Below, one piece after another: positions 24,843-37,760 of a DNA stretch of 64,000 nucleotides (within the stretch, counting starts at the first letter, position 1; every line of letters starts with the position of its first letter). A program made the translations under genes and the position numbers. The notes under the pieces are model-generated. The model saw nothing but the letters and a program-made list of their open reading frames with translations. It searched no databases and was not told the origin of the DNA. The DNA is from Malus domestica (Eukaryota; Streptophyta; Magnoliopsida; Rosales; Rosaceae): the NCBI RefSeq assembly GCF_042453785.1, contig NC_091675.1:8196501-8260500 (forward strand), written 5' to 3'.

Positions 24843-24980
24843 AACTAATTAAAAATGTTTGAAAATTTTGAGTTTTAACGATAAGGGTAAAATAAAGATT
24901 AAAGTAAATACTATCATGATTGGTTTTTTTAGTGTAAAAATATAATTTTTCGTTAAAATAAACAATACCAAAAACTTAAT
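24843..24980 (-). mobile_element. Dispersed AACGAAAA/GTTCACTTTA element, copy 1
   Basis: Read on the minus strand this aligns with 28681-28822 and 62672-62791: a start with TTTAACGAAAAATTATATTT, then CACTAAAAA, a TTACTTTA block, and a CTCAAAATTTTCAAA tail. It is non-coding. Three copies in 64 kb suggest a high-copy family; I recall it as common in apple DNA. Confidence 0.65.
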
Positions 24981-25174
24981 CTTCAAACAGGATGTGAATT
25001 CGGAAATGTAAATAGACTTTATATCCTATTTGCCTTTGAAAACAAAATAAAGATAAACTTGTTAAAAAAAATTTAAAAAAATAAAGTTGGGCCGGGGCGC
25101 AGATACCAGAGCTTCGGTTTCCGTGTGGTCCTTTTAGCAAATATCAGTTTCCACCCCGAACTTTGCTGAGATTT

Positions 25175-25373
25175 GGGTTGTCTGCCTCTCCGTGCCAGAA
25201 ATTCTTTATGACTTTCTATTTATATGATTATGGTTAAGTTACGTTAATATTTTATATTTTTATTATTTTTTAACTTATTATTTTTATAAAAAAATTAATA
25301 TAAAATATTGACGTGGTTTAACTATGACTACAGACATAAAAAGGGCATGGAACGGAGGAAGGTAGACAATCCC
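25175..25373. mobile_element. Near-palindromic MITE, relative of the 62.2-kb MULE-type element
   Basis: Two long inverted arms of about 85 bp (TTAAGTTACGTTAATATTTT left; AATATAAAATATTGACGTGG right) meet around an AT-rich loop. The arms match the 199-bp element at 62214-62412, and the length I infer is the same. The target duplication is not legible, consistent with an older insertion. Confidence 0.65.
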
Positions 25374-26500
25374 AAGTTCAAATTTAATATTGCGGCATGC
25401 TTATTGCTTACGTCAACCTCCACCTGTATCAAAGACTCAAAAAATCTCAAATTCCAACGTGCCTTCCTTTTCTATAAAAAAAAAAACTAATATTGTATAT
25501 ACGCAAATAGCACTATACCAAATAATTGTTTCGTCCAAACGCATCCAACTATTTATAAATCTAAAACACTACCACTGAGGAAATGAATGTCAACCAGGAT
25601 TTTAAACAATTATAATGTTCGTTAAAGGCAATAATAATTCATATAAATAATATAGGGTGCCAAATCAATGCTTAGATGAAAAATTTTGTCAAAAATTTTC
25701 AAAGTGCAAGAAGCGTCTCACACCAGAATTATTTTTTATTGTATTTTAATGAGAGATATCTACAAGCCTATCACGAGTCCACTAAACCAAACTCTTCAAC
25801 ATTAGCATTAACTCCCACTTCAACTTTCATAAATTCAACGATGGGTGGTATATACTTTTGTTTTTTTTAAGAAACGATATAATAATATCGAAGTAACTGA
25901 AACAAGACATGAGATCCTCGTCATCAATTGGAAACTGATAAAAGAAATATTAGGCGAGCTTAGCTATCCATTAGGTTTAGTCATTGGACTATTCAGTAGC
26001 AGTTTACTATCTAACGCACTTAAGGCGTTTAGAAAGAGCCAAGATGCTAGGACCAAAATTGCGTACAACTGGCCTAGTTGGGAGGGCCAGGACATGGCAT
26101 ATTCACGTAGTATATACATGTATAAAAGCTTTTCCCCAAGTGTGGATTCTATGTTCTGGGCCAAAGTATTAGATTCTCCAGGTTGCTGTCCAAGAAACCC
26201 AGTCCCTGCTAGTCCGAAAGGCCTAGGCCTGAAACAAATAAATGCATTACTCATCAATTACATAAGTTATATTTTTGGACTCGGAGCGACTAAAAATGAT
26301 TAATTCCCCGATAGAACGACTTTCTGTCTCAAAAAATCTTTTTTCATTTTAAGCTAAATGCGTCATTCTACGACACACATATTTTTTTTTTATTTTGGAC
26401 AAACAAGAAGCACGACACACATTTTTTCTATTAAATAATAAATTGACTGCAATCATCTTCCTACAACTATTACCTTTACATCAGTATTGTAATTACCATC
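25374..26500. other. Intergenic AT-rich spacer
   Basis: No gene or clear repeat ends. The frames on both strands between 25845 and 26303 overlap each other, have no known motif and no plant-gene codon pattern that I can recognise. Confidence 0.45.
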
Positions 26501-26812
26501 ATTATTGTTGTCGCCACTGTCGCTGCTACAATCGTCACCACAATCACAACAATCACCGCCACCACCACCATCAATATCATCACAATCGTCACCACTGGCA
26601 GCACAACAATCACCACCATCAAAGTTGTCATCACATCAGCCATAATCTACCATCGCCCTCACCACCACTACGACCACAAGCACCACCACCGTCTGCACCC
26701 CAACCACTACACCTTGTTATTGGTTCCAACCCCATACGCCCACAACTGTTGAAGCCATCACCGCCATTGCCCCCATCACCGTTGTTGTTACCACTACCCT
26801 GATTATTATGTC
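26500..26812. repeat. Imperfect (CAC/CAT/ACA) triplet tract
   Basis: About 300 bp of degenerate CAC, CAT and CAA triplets. It reads as His/Asn/Pro-rich on the plus strand, but this is a by-product of composition, not evidence of a gene. Confidence 0.8.
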
Positions 26813-27935
26813 CATTTTTTCATTGTATACAATTATTATTTTTACATTAAAATCTATCGAATGTTTTTACACTGCTTTTCATACTCACAACAATTTAAAA
26901 TTTTAGTTTATCAGCTCTCAACTACTTTATTTTATATTCAATTATTCTTAAAGCATAGTAGAAACATTTCTTTTTCAAAAAACAAACAATCACAAACTGA
27001 CCTAAGTGAGGACGAAATCAAATATAAAAAGGGAATAAAATACACTACATAATCATTACAAGGGCATGTAGAAGAATTTGTAAGTGACTAATTCCTGTTT
27101 GTGAATCTCTTTCACGTGTCTTTGTGATACGCATGAAGTGCATTTTTAATCTCATCTAACATTTCACGATCAATTTCTCCTACTAACTTGGCTTCAATTC
27201 CTCGAGAATTAGAAGTCTTTCACCCAAACATAGTTTAAACATATTTTAGGGCATGTTTGGATGATAGAACTTTTAAGTTTCATTTGACTGAGGTCAAGCT
27301 AAAAATGAATGGACTACAAGTCCCACTTTTATAATTCTTCTGATCCTGGTTAGCATAAATGCCTCGGAACTTAGAAGTATTTCACCCGAATATAATCTTG
27401 AAGAGTCTATACTAACATTTTATGACATCTATAAATACTGGGTGGGGTATTATTTTATTTTTTGCTAGCAATAATGTGGTTCAAATTCGGTTTTGGCGAT
27501 AATCGAACATAAGACCAAAATAACTAAAATACTATGAATTATATTTATTATGGAGAGAAATTGTTGACCCCCATTCTTAACATTTTAATTTCAAGTAAGC
27601 AAACATGTTGTTTGCGTAACATTCTTTACAAGAAACTTAGACATTCTTCAACCAACAAATAAAAACTGAAGTGAAGATTTTTGAACGTGATTATAAAAGC
27701 GAGAAATTTTAGAACGATCATTATACTGTTATTTTGTGTAATAAACCTAAATTTTTTAGTATCATAATCACATTGAGACAGTTTGTTATTAATTCACTGC
27801 TTATAATATAATTGGCGATATTATTAACACTTCATGAACTTATGATTTACTATTAATAAATAAATATACATAGTAAATATGAACAAACTAATTAAACTGT
27901 GTAATACTATGATGATACTACCAAAGCCTTTATTT
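26813..27935. other. Intergenic AT-rich spacer
   Basis: No gene, repeat boundary or RNA gene that I can support in this stretch. Confidence 0.5.
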
Positions 27936-28545
27936 ATTTTTTTATAAAGAAAGTACGATATTTATTAATACAAATAAAACGTACTAGAAGAGGATAGGAT
28001 GCTTATATAGGTCTCAATAAAAAACTTGCCGGGAATTTCAACCAAGTTGAAGGGAAAACAAGTCCCGCACAAATAACTATCTTCAACACAACATCATTTA
28101 CAATTGATTATCTTCTAACAAAGCATCGTTAGCTTGTGATGCGCAAAATTCAGCATTGTGTCATCTGATGTCATAAATTATAGGTACCAAGAAAGAACAG
28201 TCGTCCTCAGAACGACTCACCGCTGCAATCACCACCCTCAAATCTCCCTCCAACACCATATTCGAACTAAATCTACGAAGGCCATTTATAAATTCCACTG
28301 CTCTTCGAGCCGCAAGCATCTCAGCATGTAGTGGTGAACTACTACTACATGGCAAAAATGCCCAGAAACTGCAGCAATAAAGCTGCCTGAACAGTCGTGC
28401 ACTACCACACCATAACCTCCCCTCTTTGATCTTTCGCCCCACGCGCCATCAAAATTGAACTTAAACCATCCCGAGCTAGGCTTAGTCCACCGTTGTTTTG
28501 CCTTTGCTTTACTTAAATTCAAATTATAACAATACGTGACAGTAT
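27936..28545 (-). mobile_element. 5'-truncated LINE tail with RNase H domain
   Basis: On the minus strand the section at about 28161-28522 encodes an RNase H-like domain of the sort that ends plant LINE ORF2: SGWFKFNFDGAWGE, GGYGVVVHDCSG, HAEMLAARRAVEF, then VLEGDLRVVIAAV. The match passes between two frames, so a frameshift exists near 28330-28390. Below 28160 comes a roughly 200-bp untranslated part ending in an A-rich tail near 27940. It is a dead fragment. Confidence 0.7.
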
Positions 28546-28680
28546 GACTTATCTAAAAAAGTTCGTCCTTAAAAACAGTATGCCACGTCGCAATCTCCTC
28601 TAGTATATTACAATGGGGATATTAAAACTTGTCTCAATTTTATTTATATTCGCAAAATTTATTACATTTTTTTAAAGAAA

Positions 28681-28822
28681 TTTTAACGAAAAACTCATGG
28701 TATTGTTCACTTTAATGAAAAATTATATTTTTACGCTAAAAAGTCAATCTTGATACTATTCACTTTACCATTTATTTTATCTTTATCGTTAAAATTCAAA
28801 GTTTTCAAATTTTTTTCATTAG
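28681..28822 (+). mobile_element. Dispersed AACGAAAA/GTTCACTTTA element, copy 2
   Basis: This is the longest of three copies. It begins TTTTAACGAAAAACTCATGG, passes ATTGTTCACTTTA and CGCTAAAAAGTCAATC, and ends GTTTTCAAATTTTTTTCATTAG-like sequence. Non-coding; see the copies at 24843 and 62672. Confidence 0.7.
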
Positions 28823-28902
28823 TTTTTTTTTATAGATATATTTCGAAAACCATTTTTTCAGAGAAAGATAATTCCCAAAATAATTCCCAAAACATCATCT
28901 GG

Positions 28903-29078
28903 AGCCGGATCTCTCCCCACCAAATCCTAAGGATCCAGAGATCCGGACTATTGAAATTTGATCAAACGGTAATAAACAGAGGGATCCGTCTAAAAATGAT
29001 AATAATTGTAATCGTTAGATCAAATTTCAAATGTCCGGATCTTTGGATCCTTAGAAGTTGGTGGGGGTAGATCCGGCT
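28903..29078. mobile_element. Fold-back MITE, 176 bp
   Basis: The two halves are inverted copies: AGCCGGATCTCTCCCCACC, then CTAAGGATCCAGAGATCCGG on the left, matched on the right by GGATCTTTGGATCC and GGTGGGGGTAGATCCGGCT. Arms are about 75 bp with a short AT-rich loop. The target duplication is not clear. Confidence 0.7.
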
Positions 29079-30007
29079 GGGATCTCTGTCCCACAAATCC
29101 ACCTCTATCTGCCTGTCAAAAAAACAGAACGAAGAAACAAACCAAATCAATTCATATTCGTGTTACCACTTTATCAATCCCCTAATCCAGCTCACACTAC
29201 ACGCCAAAACCCCTGTTTTTCACCCACCATTTTTAAAATAAAAAACTATTTTTACCTGTTACTTTTTACTAATTACTACTAATTTCACTTCGTTAACTTA
29301 CTGTCCTAAAGAGAACACCCTGCATTTCCCGAGAAAATGCCATAATTTTCTCTCCTATCAAACAAAAAAGATCAAAAAAAAAATAAAAAAATTACCGAGA
29401 GAAAAGAAAACAAAAAAAAGTAAAAACCCAGAGATGGGTCCATTTCTCTTTCATGGAGATCACAAACAATAATCTGCAATTCTGCATCCCATAATCACAA
29501 AATAAGAAACCCAAAGAATCTCGGTCCTTTCTCTTCATTTTTTTGCGACAAAAATAAAAGGGTGTTCCTTTTTGTTTCAAAGTTCAAATCTTTCCTTCAA
29601 ATTTTCAGATTCAAACCTTCATCAATCTGAAACTTTGCCCCCACTTTTCAAGTACATTTACATTGCCTCCTCTCTGTCTTCACAGTTATTGGGAGGTTTC
29701 ATGTTTGATTGGTGAGGTTGCAAATGTAGTTTGAATCCTATCAGAGTTTTGCATTGTTGCTGTTCTTGCTGGTGTTGGTTTTTGGAATCCGAATCCGAGG
29801 ACCCACATTGCCAAGATTTGATTTTTGATCAATGCCCTCCTCACTTTCAAACATTTCCCTCAAGAAATTTCAGACATCGTCTCTGTTTTACCCCAATTCG
29901 AGCTCAGATTTATGAAATGTATATAAATTAAGGGTTTGGTCTTCCCTAATTTCATATGGGTTTGATCTGAAGTCCGTCTTTGATTGATATTTTGATAAAT
30001 TTTCACA

Positions 30008-31788
30008 ATGCTCAAGCAATTCCTCAGCAAACTGCCGCGGAAGGCCTTGAAATCCGACGAGCGGCCCGAGTCGCCGCGGACAAACATGCCCCGGTCCGGG
30101 AGTCGGACTGGGCCGTCGGGTCTGGGCGGTGGCACCCCTCGATCCAACGGCGGAAATAATTCGGGCCCAGGTAAAGCGAACGCACCGAAACGCATGTCGT
30201 CCGCGGTGTTTCCGGCGAGCGTGGTGGCCGGAATCGAGCCTTTGGTGCCGTTCAAGGACGTGCCGACGCCAGAGAAGATGAACCTCTTCGTCAGCAAGGT
30301 GAGCCTTTGCTGTGTAACGTTTGATTTCACAGACCCAACTAAGAATTCGATAGAGAAAGATGTTAAGAGGCAGACATTGCTTGAACTTGTAGACTTTGTA
30401 GCAATTGGGTCGATGAGATTCAGCGAGCCAGCCATTTTAGCAACCTGTAGAATGTGTGCCATTAATCTGTTTAGAGTTTTCCAGCCAAATTACCGGTCCC
30501 ATTCCAACGGCGGGGCGGGTGAGAACGATGATGATGAGCCCATGTTCGACCCCGCCTGGCCGCATTTGCAGATTGTGTATGAATTGCTGCTTAAATTCGT
30601 GACATCTTCGTGTCTTGACGCGAAGGTTGCGAAGAAGTATGTAGACCATTCGTTTATTTTGAGGTTGCTTGAGTTGTTTGATTCCGAGGACCCTAGGGAG
30701 AGAGACTGTTTGAAGACCATTCTGCATAGGATTTATGGCAAGTTCATGGTTCATAGGCCGTTTATTCGCAAGGCTATCAACAACATATTCTATCGGTTTT
30801 TGTTTGAGACCGATAGACATAATGGGATTGCTGAGTTGCTGGAGATATTTGGGAGTATTATTAGTGGGTTTGCGTTGCCGTTGAAAGAGGAGCACAGGGT
30901 ATTCTTGTGGAGGGTTTTGATTCCTCTTCATAAGCCGAAGAATCTAGGGTCTTACTTCCAACAGTTGTCCTATTGCGTCACGCAGTTTATAGAGAAGGAG
31001 CCGAAGTTGGCTAGTGTTGTTATAAAGGGTTTGTTGAAATACTGGCCGATAACAGGTAGTCAGAAAGAGGTGATGTTCTTGGGTGAGTTAGAAGAGATTT
31101 TGGAATCGGTTAACATGGTGGAATTTCAGAAGATCATGGCCCCTTTGTTCTGCCGGATTGCATGCTGCATTAACAGTTCCCACTTCCAGGTAATTTTCCC
31201 TCCGAGTTTAGTTTCTCGTTTAATAAGTATTGTGTTTATTCTTCACTTTGCCCTGTATCATGTTTATTTTGAAGTATATTTTGGACCTAGAAGTTTTAGG
31301 ATGAACTTTTAGGAATGCATAAAGTGGAATTCGATGATTGCTTCTAGTGTTTGTCGTGGATTGTATGAATGCTTGTGTAAGTTCATTCTTGGGAAAAGAA
31401 TTTGAAACTTATGTATCTTAAAATGTTTCAGGTAGCTGAAAGGGCCCTTTTCTTTTGGAACAATGACAACATTGTGAACTTAATCGCACATAACCGTCAA
31501 GTGATTCTGCCGATCATTTTACCAGCCTTGGAGAGGAACTCCCAGAACCACTGGAACCAAGCAGTTCTTAATTTAACTTTAAATGTCCGAAAGATGTTTG
31601 TCGAGATGGATGATCAGCTATTCCTCTCCAGCCACGCGCACTACATGGAGGAAGAAGCAAAGCAAAGCTCGGCTGCCAAGAAGCGAAAGGAAGCATGGGA
31701 GCAGTTAGAGAATGCAGCTAGTCTCCAGCCAGTAACCGGAAACACTGCAGTTCTGGTAACGCCTATAGCAACCTCAATCGCCTGTTAA
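30008..31788 (+). CDS. PP2A regulatory subunit B' (B56), theta/eta-like
   Basis: Two coding exons, 30008-31189 and 31432-31788 (GT-AG, phase 0), giving 512 residues, the usual B56 length. The first 75 residues are a basic, Gly/Ser-rich plant-specific leader ([20 protein letters not shown]). The B56 HEAT-like fold fills the rest: [89 protein letters not shown], and [18 protein letters not shown]. These are hallmarks of the subunit that directs protein phosphatase 2A to its substrates. Compared with Arabidopsis the plain C-terminus and leader fit B'theta/B'eta (At1g13460/At3g26020), but I cannot separate the two by eye. The stop is followed by a normal 3' UTR. Confidence 0.92.
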
Positions 31789-33403
31789 AAATTAACTTCC
31801 GAACTGATGCTATTGCAACCGATGTTTTCCCTTATTTCCTCTTTTTTACGGTGGTGGGGAGTGACGAGATTAAGAGAAATGTATGGAAAATGGTTGTAGT
31901 TTCAGGGGTGGGATTGTATTTTTGTAATGGTCCTTTGACAGCCACTGGTTGGAACCATGTCTTTTGCTTCCCCAGAATGGTGTTTCTTGGGGAGGACGGA
32001 CCTTCCCACAATTTTCTGTACTACTACTACTAGCTTAATTGGCTAATTCCTTTTTTGCCCTCTGTAACCTTTGATGTTCGAGAACAACTCGCATGTAACG
32101 GGTTTACTGCCATGGTGACGTTCCGGTCCATGCAAGTCGTTCTTTTGTTGTTCAGCTTCAGCTGTCTTTATCAAAACTAATTTATAGATCAATGTTTTTG
32201 TCAATGCCAAATTATAGCAGGCACTTTTCAGTTTTAATTATTTAGATCTTCATGATTTAATGGATCCCTATATGCTGCCTGGTATGATGAAAGGGAATAA
32301 TATTATGGGTAAATATGATTCCACCAACAAAAAGTATGGGCATGATCAGATGTATGAAAAATAAAAGAGGGAACTAGGTAAGGTTGTCACATCATATCCA
32401 TGATGGGTTCTCCTGTTGGTTGGCATGTGGTTTGAAAAAAATAATAAATTCACAACGAGAAAAACTTTCATGCACCCGTTGCATGAAACATGAGTTGCAT
32501 TCGTTATATTTTGTTACTAGTGTATGATCTTGAATGTAAGACAACTATTTTATGTAACAGGTGCATGAAAGTTTTCTTCTCAATGAGGGACACCGTTGAT
32601 GTGTCCATTGCAATTGCATTAGGTTAAAGGCTCGTAACACAAGGGTTTTCAACTCCTTGAATTCAGTAGTTGGTTTGCATGAAAAGTTGTTGGATTATAT
32701 GACTTGTTTGAGATTACTTGTGTGAAAAACACTTATGCTCATAAGTATATTTGTTAGAAGCGACTTAATTAGAAATATGTGAAACTTTATTTAAAATTCA
32801 AGTGCTTTCTAAAAAAGCACTTAAAAAACAAGTTCATTGAAAGTACTTCTTGAAAAAGCATATAACAGTTGTTTCACCATAAAATGATCCGACAACACAA
32901 AAACTCACATATAACCTGCAAACATGTTACCTCAGTTGCTTATTTCGATGAAGATATCAAATAGAATCACAACAGAACGACAGACAACTATTTTTCAACA
33001 TTTTTCTTTTTCATATATGAAGTTTGTAGATACAAACAATGAAGGAGCTACATTTCATGTTTAAAACTTGCAACCCAAGGCACAGTCGCTCTTAAAACTT
33101 CCCCCATGCGATGAGAAGTTTTGGTACATTATTTTGCCAAGACCCAAATACATAATTGTTTGTCCTAACGGTGTCTTAATCTAGAAAAATTTGAGGCTAC
33201 AACGACAGATCTGGAAGCACCAGAACGAGATAACATTTAGCAACGAAGGGCGGGCGGACAGACAACAAAGTTAGATGGAAGGTTAAGGAACTTTCATATC
33301 GGAGATCTGAATGTCTCTCAAACTCGAAGCACCTGAATGGAGGGAGCTTTTCCTAGCTGATAAACATCCATCCCGATTCAGCTCTTATAGAAGAGTCAGC
33401 GAA
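31789..33403. other. Intergenic spacer between convergent PP2A B' and cyclin genes
   Basis: It holds the PP2A 3' UTR, a MITE-like inverted repeat (32457-32583) and AT-rich tracts with AAAAAGCACTT-type pieces (about 32700-32870). No further gene is seen. Confidence 0.5.
32457..32583. mobile_element. Short inverted-repeat MITE
   Basis: The left end GAGAAAAACTTTCATGCACC is matched by the reversed right end TTGAGAAGAAAACTTTCATG, then CACCTGTTACAT. The core is about 65 bp, AT-rich, non-coding. Ends are approximate. Confidence 0.6.
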
Positions 33404-36400
33404 TTATTGATCTTCGAAAGAGTGAACCACCCGTTGTTTGGAGGTCAATGTAGCCACGGACTTGAACTGTCAAGACAAGAATTTGAATCAGAATACTGCA
33501 TTATCTGTAAATAGACATGACTTTGAACACTGAAGTGCTGTTTATAAGAATCGTCTTCCGACAAACATGACCAATCAGAAAACAAACTCATACAGTCATA
33601 TTACCTTCTGGTGTTTATACTTCTCGCGAATAGAGTTTAGGGGACAACCGGTGGTGTTCAATTGCAAATCTTCCAGTGCAACTACTGTAGTTTTGAGCTG
33701 TGATGTTTTGTACGAGGTGTAGTGCTCTAAAGTAGGGCTCTGCAAGACATAAGCATGACATTTCTTCAGACAATTTTCAACAAGAACAAACGTAAAAACT
33801 TCAATTACAAGAGAGGCACAGAATTGCAGACCCATGGATGGTCTGACTGATTGAGCGTCCATCTGGCAAGGAACACAGCAGAGGCGGCTATGAGGGAAGG
33901 TAGGAACTTCAGGAAGCTGTATTCAACAAGAGTCAACTCTGCTAAATAATTTGCCAATAACTCCAGTTCAAGACAAGGAACCTGCATAACAAAGTAATTG
34001 AAATAGAACTGTTTTCTTGTATGGTAATTGATTTTTCAGAAACTAAAGTGCGGATGACATTTAATTTAGAATACCTTATAAGAAGCTTGAGCTGCATGAA
34101 TGAATCTCCTAAGAAATGTTTTTGTGGTGGGAACAGCTAACTGGAAGTGCGAGAAATTTAGAACTTGAATCTCCATTTTTAATACCTGCAAGATTTAATC
34201 AGGAAGTTTGTGTATCAGTATGTAACTATACCAATGGAAAAGAGGAAAAATGTAAGGGCATTGCCATGTGAACGAAAGACCAAGTTTTTGCTTTCGAATT
34301 ATGCTACGGAAACAAATAAAAGTTTTATGAGTCTCAAATAGGCAAAGTCTATGGAGCTTAAGAACATACCTCCTCTCTTGAGTAAGTATTGTCAGTGATG
34401 AAGCAAAATTCTTCCACTCGCGGTGCACAAATTTCTTCATACTTCCTTTGAGCCATAACAAAAAATACATACACCTCAAGTAATGTAATGATAAAATAAT
34501 CAAGCGAGGAATATTGTCATTGTTTCCTCATCTACACTCATATGCCAATGCACATACCACACACATATGTAAAAAAGTTTGTCCATGTCTACCAAAGATG
34601 ATTCCATCAAATAGCCCGAGTAAGCATCCATAAGGATTTTTTTTATTAAAAGATAAACTATGGTACACTAGAAACCACCATCTATACACCTAATATAGCA
34701 CTTACGAGGCAATTAACATGCAAGTGACTCCAAGCAGCTGGAGTTTTTGCTTTTCAACATAATTGTGAGAGAGAAACCGATCAATGAGATTTACTGTAAG
34801 GTAAAGTGTGTCTGGAACCAGCTTATATTCTTCAGAAACCTGAAAGAGACGTAAGAGATTATCACTAAAGCATCCATTTTATATGGCACGAAAATGGCTC
34901 ATACTCTGTAAAAGAACAAAAGTTGGACTTTATTCTTTGGGATTGGGACTGATATCCAGGTTTTTCAGTATCCCATTTAAGAAGACATTAGCATGGATGC
35001 TTTCAAGCAAAGGCACACCATAACGTCAGAATATTAGAGCCATTTGGATAACGACATCCGATGATACTGACCTCCACAAGCCAATCAACCAAAATTCCTC
35101 GCATGCTGGGAGTAATATCTCGCTGCAATCTTTCCATATAATCAGTTGATGGTCTTCGCGCTACCTGAGGAAGAATAAATTTCCTCTACAAGTCAGAATC
35201 AATAATGTTCCTGATGTTCTTTTACCAAGTCCAGGGAGCACTTTCATTTACCAAGCTCCACCATAATTGAATAAATTCATCACAGAAATCAGAAACTATT
35301 TCATGTTTAAAATTATATAGGAAACTTTTAATTTCTATGTCCTGTCGACACAAGCGAATACGAAATATTGTAATAGTCTTATTAAAATTGATAATGTCCT
35401 GGCTCAGATACTAACCTCTGCAAGGCATATATTACTGTAAATATCAGGGGCGTACAGGCTGCACGCCAGAGGATCCTTTAAGTTTGAGTCAATATTCACA
35501 ATGTCTGGGTCATTTGAGGACCCCACTATCTCCCAGGCCACACTTCCTTCTACACAGTCCAATAAAAAAAAAAATCATTACGCATTGCTAATATGAACAT
35601 GAAAACACAAGCCAGTAATTAATTTTTCACTTTCCCTTAAAAGACAATCAAGTTTCCTCATTTATTAATCAATCAAAATTTCAACATTACAGTCGGAAGG
35701 CTCAGAGCAAAAAGAATGATTTCAACTTGTCATCTTAAACATTGCAAGCATCACTCTAACCAAGTATAGGCACAGCACAGAAAATTAGCCACTTCAAGAA
35801 GATAAGTCATATACTGTTGCACTCTCCTGAACAAAATGAAACAGAAAACTATACCTTTCTTTTTGGGGTTACGAAGTTCAGCCGATTCTGCAGGAACCTG
35901 TATTGTAGGCATCAAATCTGCTCCTCTATGCTGTCCCAAAGTACGACATATACCCTGGGGTACTGGCGCTTTTGGCAGAGTGGGCTCTAAGGGTTCTGCC
36001 ACCCTTATTTTGGATAATTCCTCAGCTAACTTTGCTTTTGCGTCATCTTGAACCATTGGAATTGCTTCAGAGACATTTGAGGCCACCTTAACATTCTTTC
36101 CAAGTCCTCTTTTAGCCTGCTTGTTAGTCTGTCAGTACCAACAAATTCTAAATTAGAATTACTTAGGAAGTACAGAGGTGCAGTTAATTAATTCGAAATC
36201 ATGTGAGATTTCTTGATAAACATTATATTCATTGACAATTCAGAACTTTTGCATGTAGGGTTAGAAACGGAAACATTCAAATAATACCTGAATCTGAGAT
36301 GCATTAGTGCAGTTAACATTTGAATCCTCACAGGCGATGTTTCCTACATCTTTAAGCACTGCCCTTCTTTTATGCTGCAAGCCAACAGTAGCAATTGCAG

Positions 36401-36587
36401 ATGCTTTGTTCTCATCTGATGCCGCTCTTTTGGAATTCGCTCGAAGACCACGCTTCTGTTCTTGTTTAGTGAAAAGTATCGAGGAGGAGAGTTCCTCCCC
36501 GGATGCGCCAAATGCTTTAGCCCGTGCTCTTGTGATTCGGACATTAGGCTCTTCAACTTTGGAAGCATTTTCATTTTCCTTGTTCAT
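33404..36587 (-). CDS. CYCA2: A2-type cyclin
   Basis: Ten coding exons (minus): 36288-36587, 35855-36128, 35416-35549, 35072-35164, 34706-34839, 34370-34445, 34075-34185, 33832-33981, 33605-33739, 33404-33466. All are GT-AG, all phases close, 489 residues. The N-terminus has basic [10 protein letters not shown] motifs and a canonical destruction box RAVLKDVGN (R-x2-L-x4-N). The cyclin box starts [20 protein letters not shown] and continues [30 protein letters not shown]. The C-terminal box ends [30 protein letters not shown] is the classic A/B cyclin signature and [11 protein letters not shown] is A-type. A2 cyclins bind CDKs from S to M phase and are destroyed through the APC; subfamily A2 is my best match, the exact paralogue is not resolved. 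Confidence 0.93.
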
Positions 36588-37760
36588 ATTTGCCTGCCTT
36601 GTAGAAGACCAACAAATGAATTCAGTCCGAATCCTTGTTCATTGAACCTGCATTTTCAAATCAGTTGATGTCAACAAGTGGTACCGTCCAACTCAACACA
36701 AACAAGCATAGCAAATCAACCCAACATAGTGTTCCACGCAAACTACGAAGGGATCCAAAAAGAGATGCCCCTTATGGTCATCTACAGAAATTCGATTCCC
36801 TTTGACACAACAGAAAGATAAATCTAATCATTTTTCAATTGAAGAAGAAAAATGTATGGTCTTTTACTCTGTTTTCCTTTGACAAAACACACAATAACTT
36901 GCAATGTGAAAGCGAAACAGGGGATTAACATGAAACTATCTCAAAAGGGTAACCATAAAACAATTTTCTAGCCTTGCTATTACACTTATTATTTTTGTAA
37001 ACTAAAAATTTGAGAAAATGGGGAGAAAAAGAAAAGTTTTTTCCCCTAATTTCTAATCAGCCATTGGCTGTTTTTAATTCAATTATGTGAGAAACGTTTT
37101 TTTTTTTTTTTTGTCAGGTCCAGAATGCATGAAAGACAAATGTTTAGCAATCTTCTATTCCTCTGACACATTTTCCCAGCAACCAAACAGAAAATTAAAA
37201 CAAAAATTACTACTTTACCAAAAAAGGAAGAGGCCGAAAACACCGCAAAATCCAGCCCCAAAAACCCTAATTTCTTCAAAATTCCCACCTCCCATCCCCA
37301 TCCGATCGTCAAAAAGCACAAAACAAACAAAATCTCAAACGCATTTAATAAAAAATGCACCAAATTTCTTACGTTAAAAACGTAAAAAATCGAAGGACAA
37401 AAAAAAAGACTCCAGCGCCAGATCCATGTAGCGAACCAGCGAGGCGTAAAACGACGTGGTTTCATGAGAATCTGGCAGTGGATAACAGAGCGACGAGGCT
37501 CGAACATCTAGAACGCATGAAAAAATTCTCCCTTCACGCAGAGTGGGAGTGAAAAAAGAGTGTGGGAGCTGACCTTGCTCTGTTGGCGGGAGCTCCGACG
37601 ACGGCGACTGCCGGAAGAGCTCGGAGGAAGAAGGAGGGGTCCGGATGCTCAGCTTCGGACAAGGAATTGTGTAGAAGTGACAGTGGAAAGAGAGGGAGAG
37701 AGAGAGTTGATATAAAGGGGGAGGGGGTGGGGAGCGTGAGCGGGACTGGGTTTATTGTTT
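36588..37760 (-). other. Likely 5' leader of the cyclin gene
   Basis: Minus-strand sequence just upstream of the cyclin ATG has a plausible 3' splice site (AAAATGCAG, near 36652). A GC-rich block near 37560-37640 and a GA/CT-rich tract near 37680-37720 look like a leader exon and core promoter (TTTATATC near 37706-37713, minus). I place no firm transcription start. Confidence 0.4.

Noticed and set aside
25845-26303. Overlapping frames on both strands
   Set aside because: No motif, no splice context and mutual overlap; most likely chance.
26395-26802. 135-residue His/Asn/Pro-rich frame
   Set aside because: Pure triplet-repeat composition; no gene signals.
29860-30931. Long minus-strand frames opposite PP2A B' exon 1
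   Set aside because: Antisense shadows of a GC-rich exon with a clear B56 protein on the plus strand.
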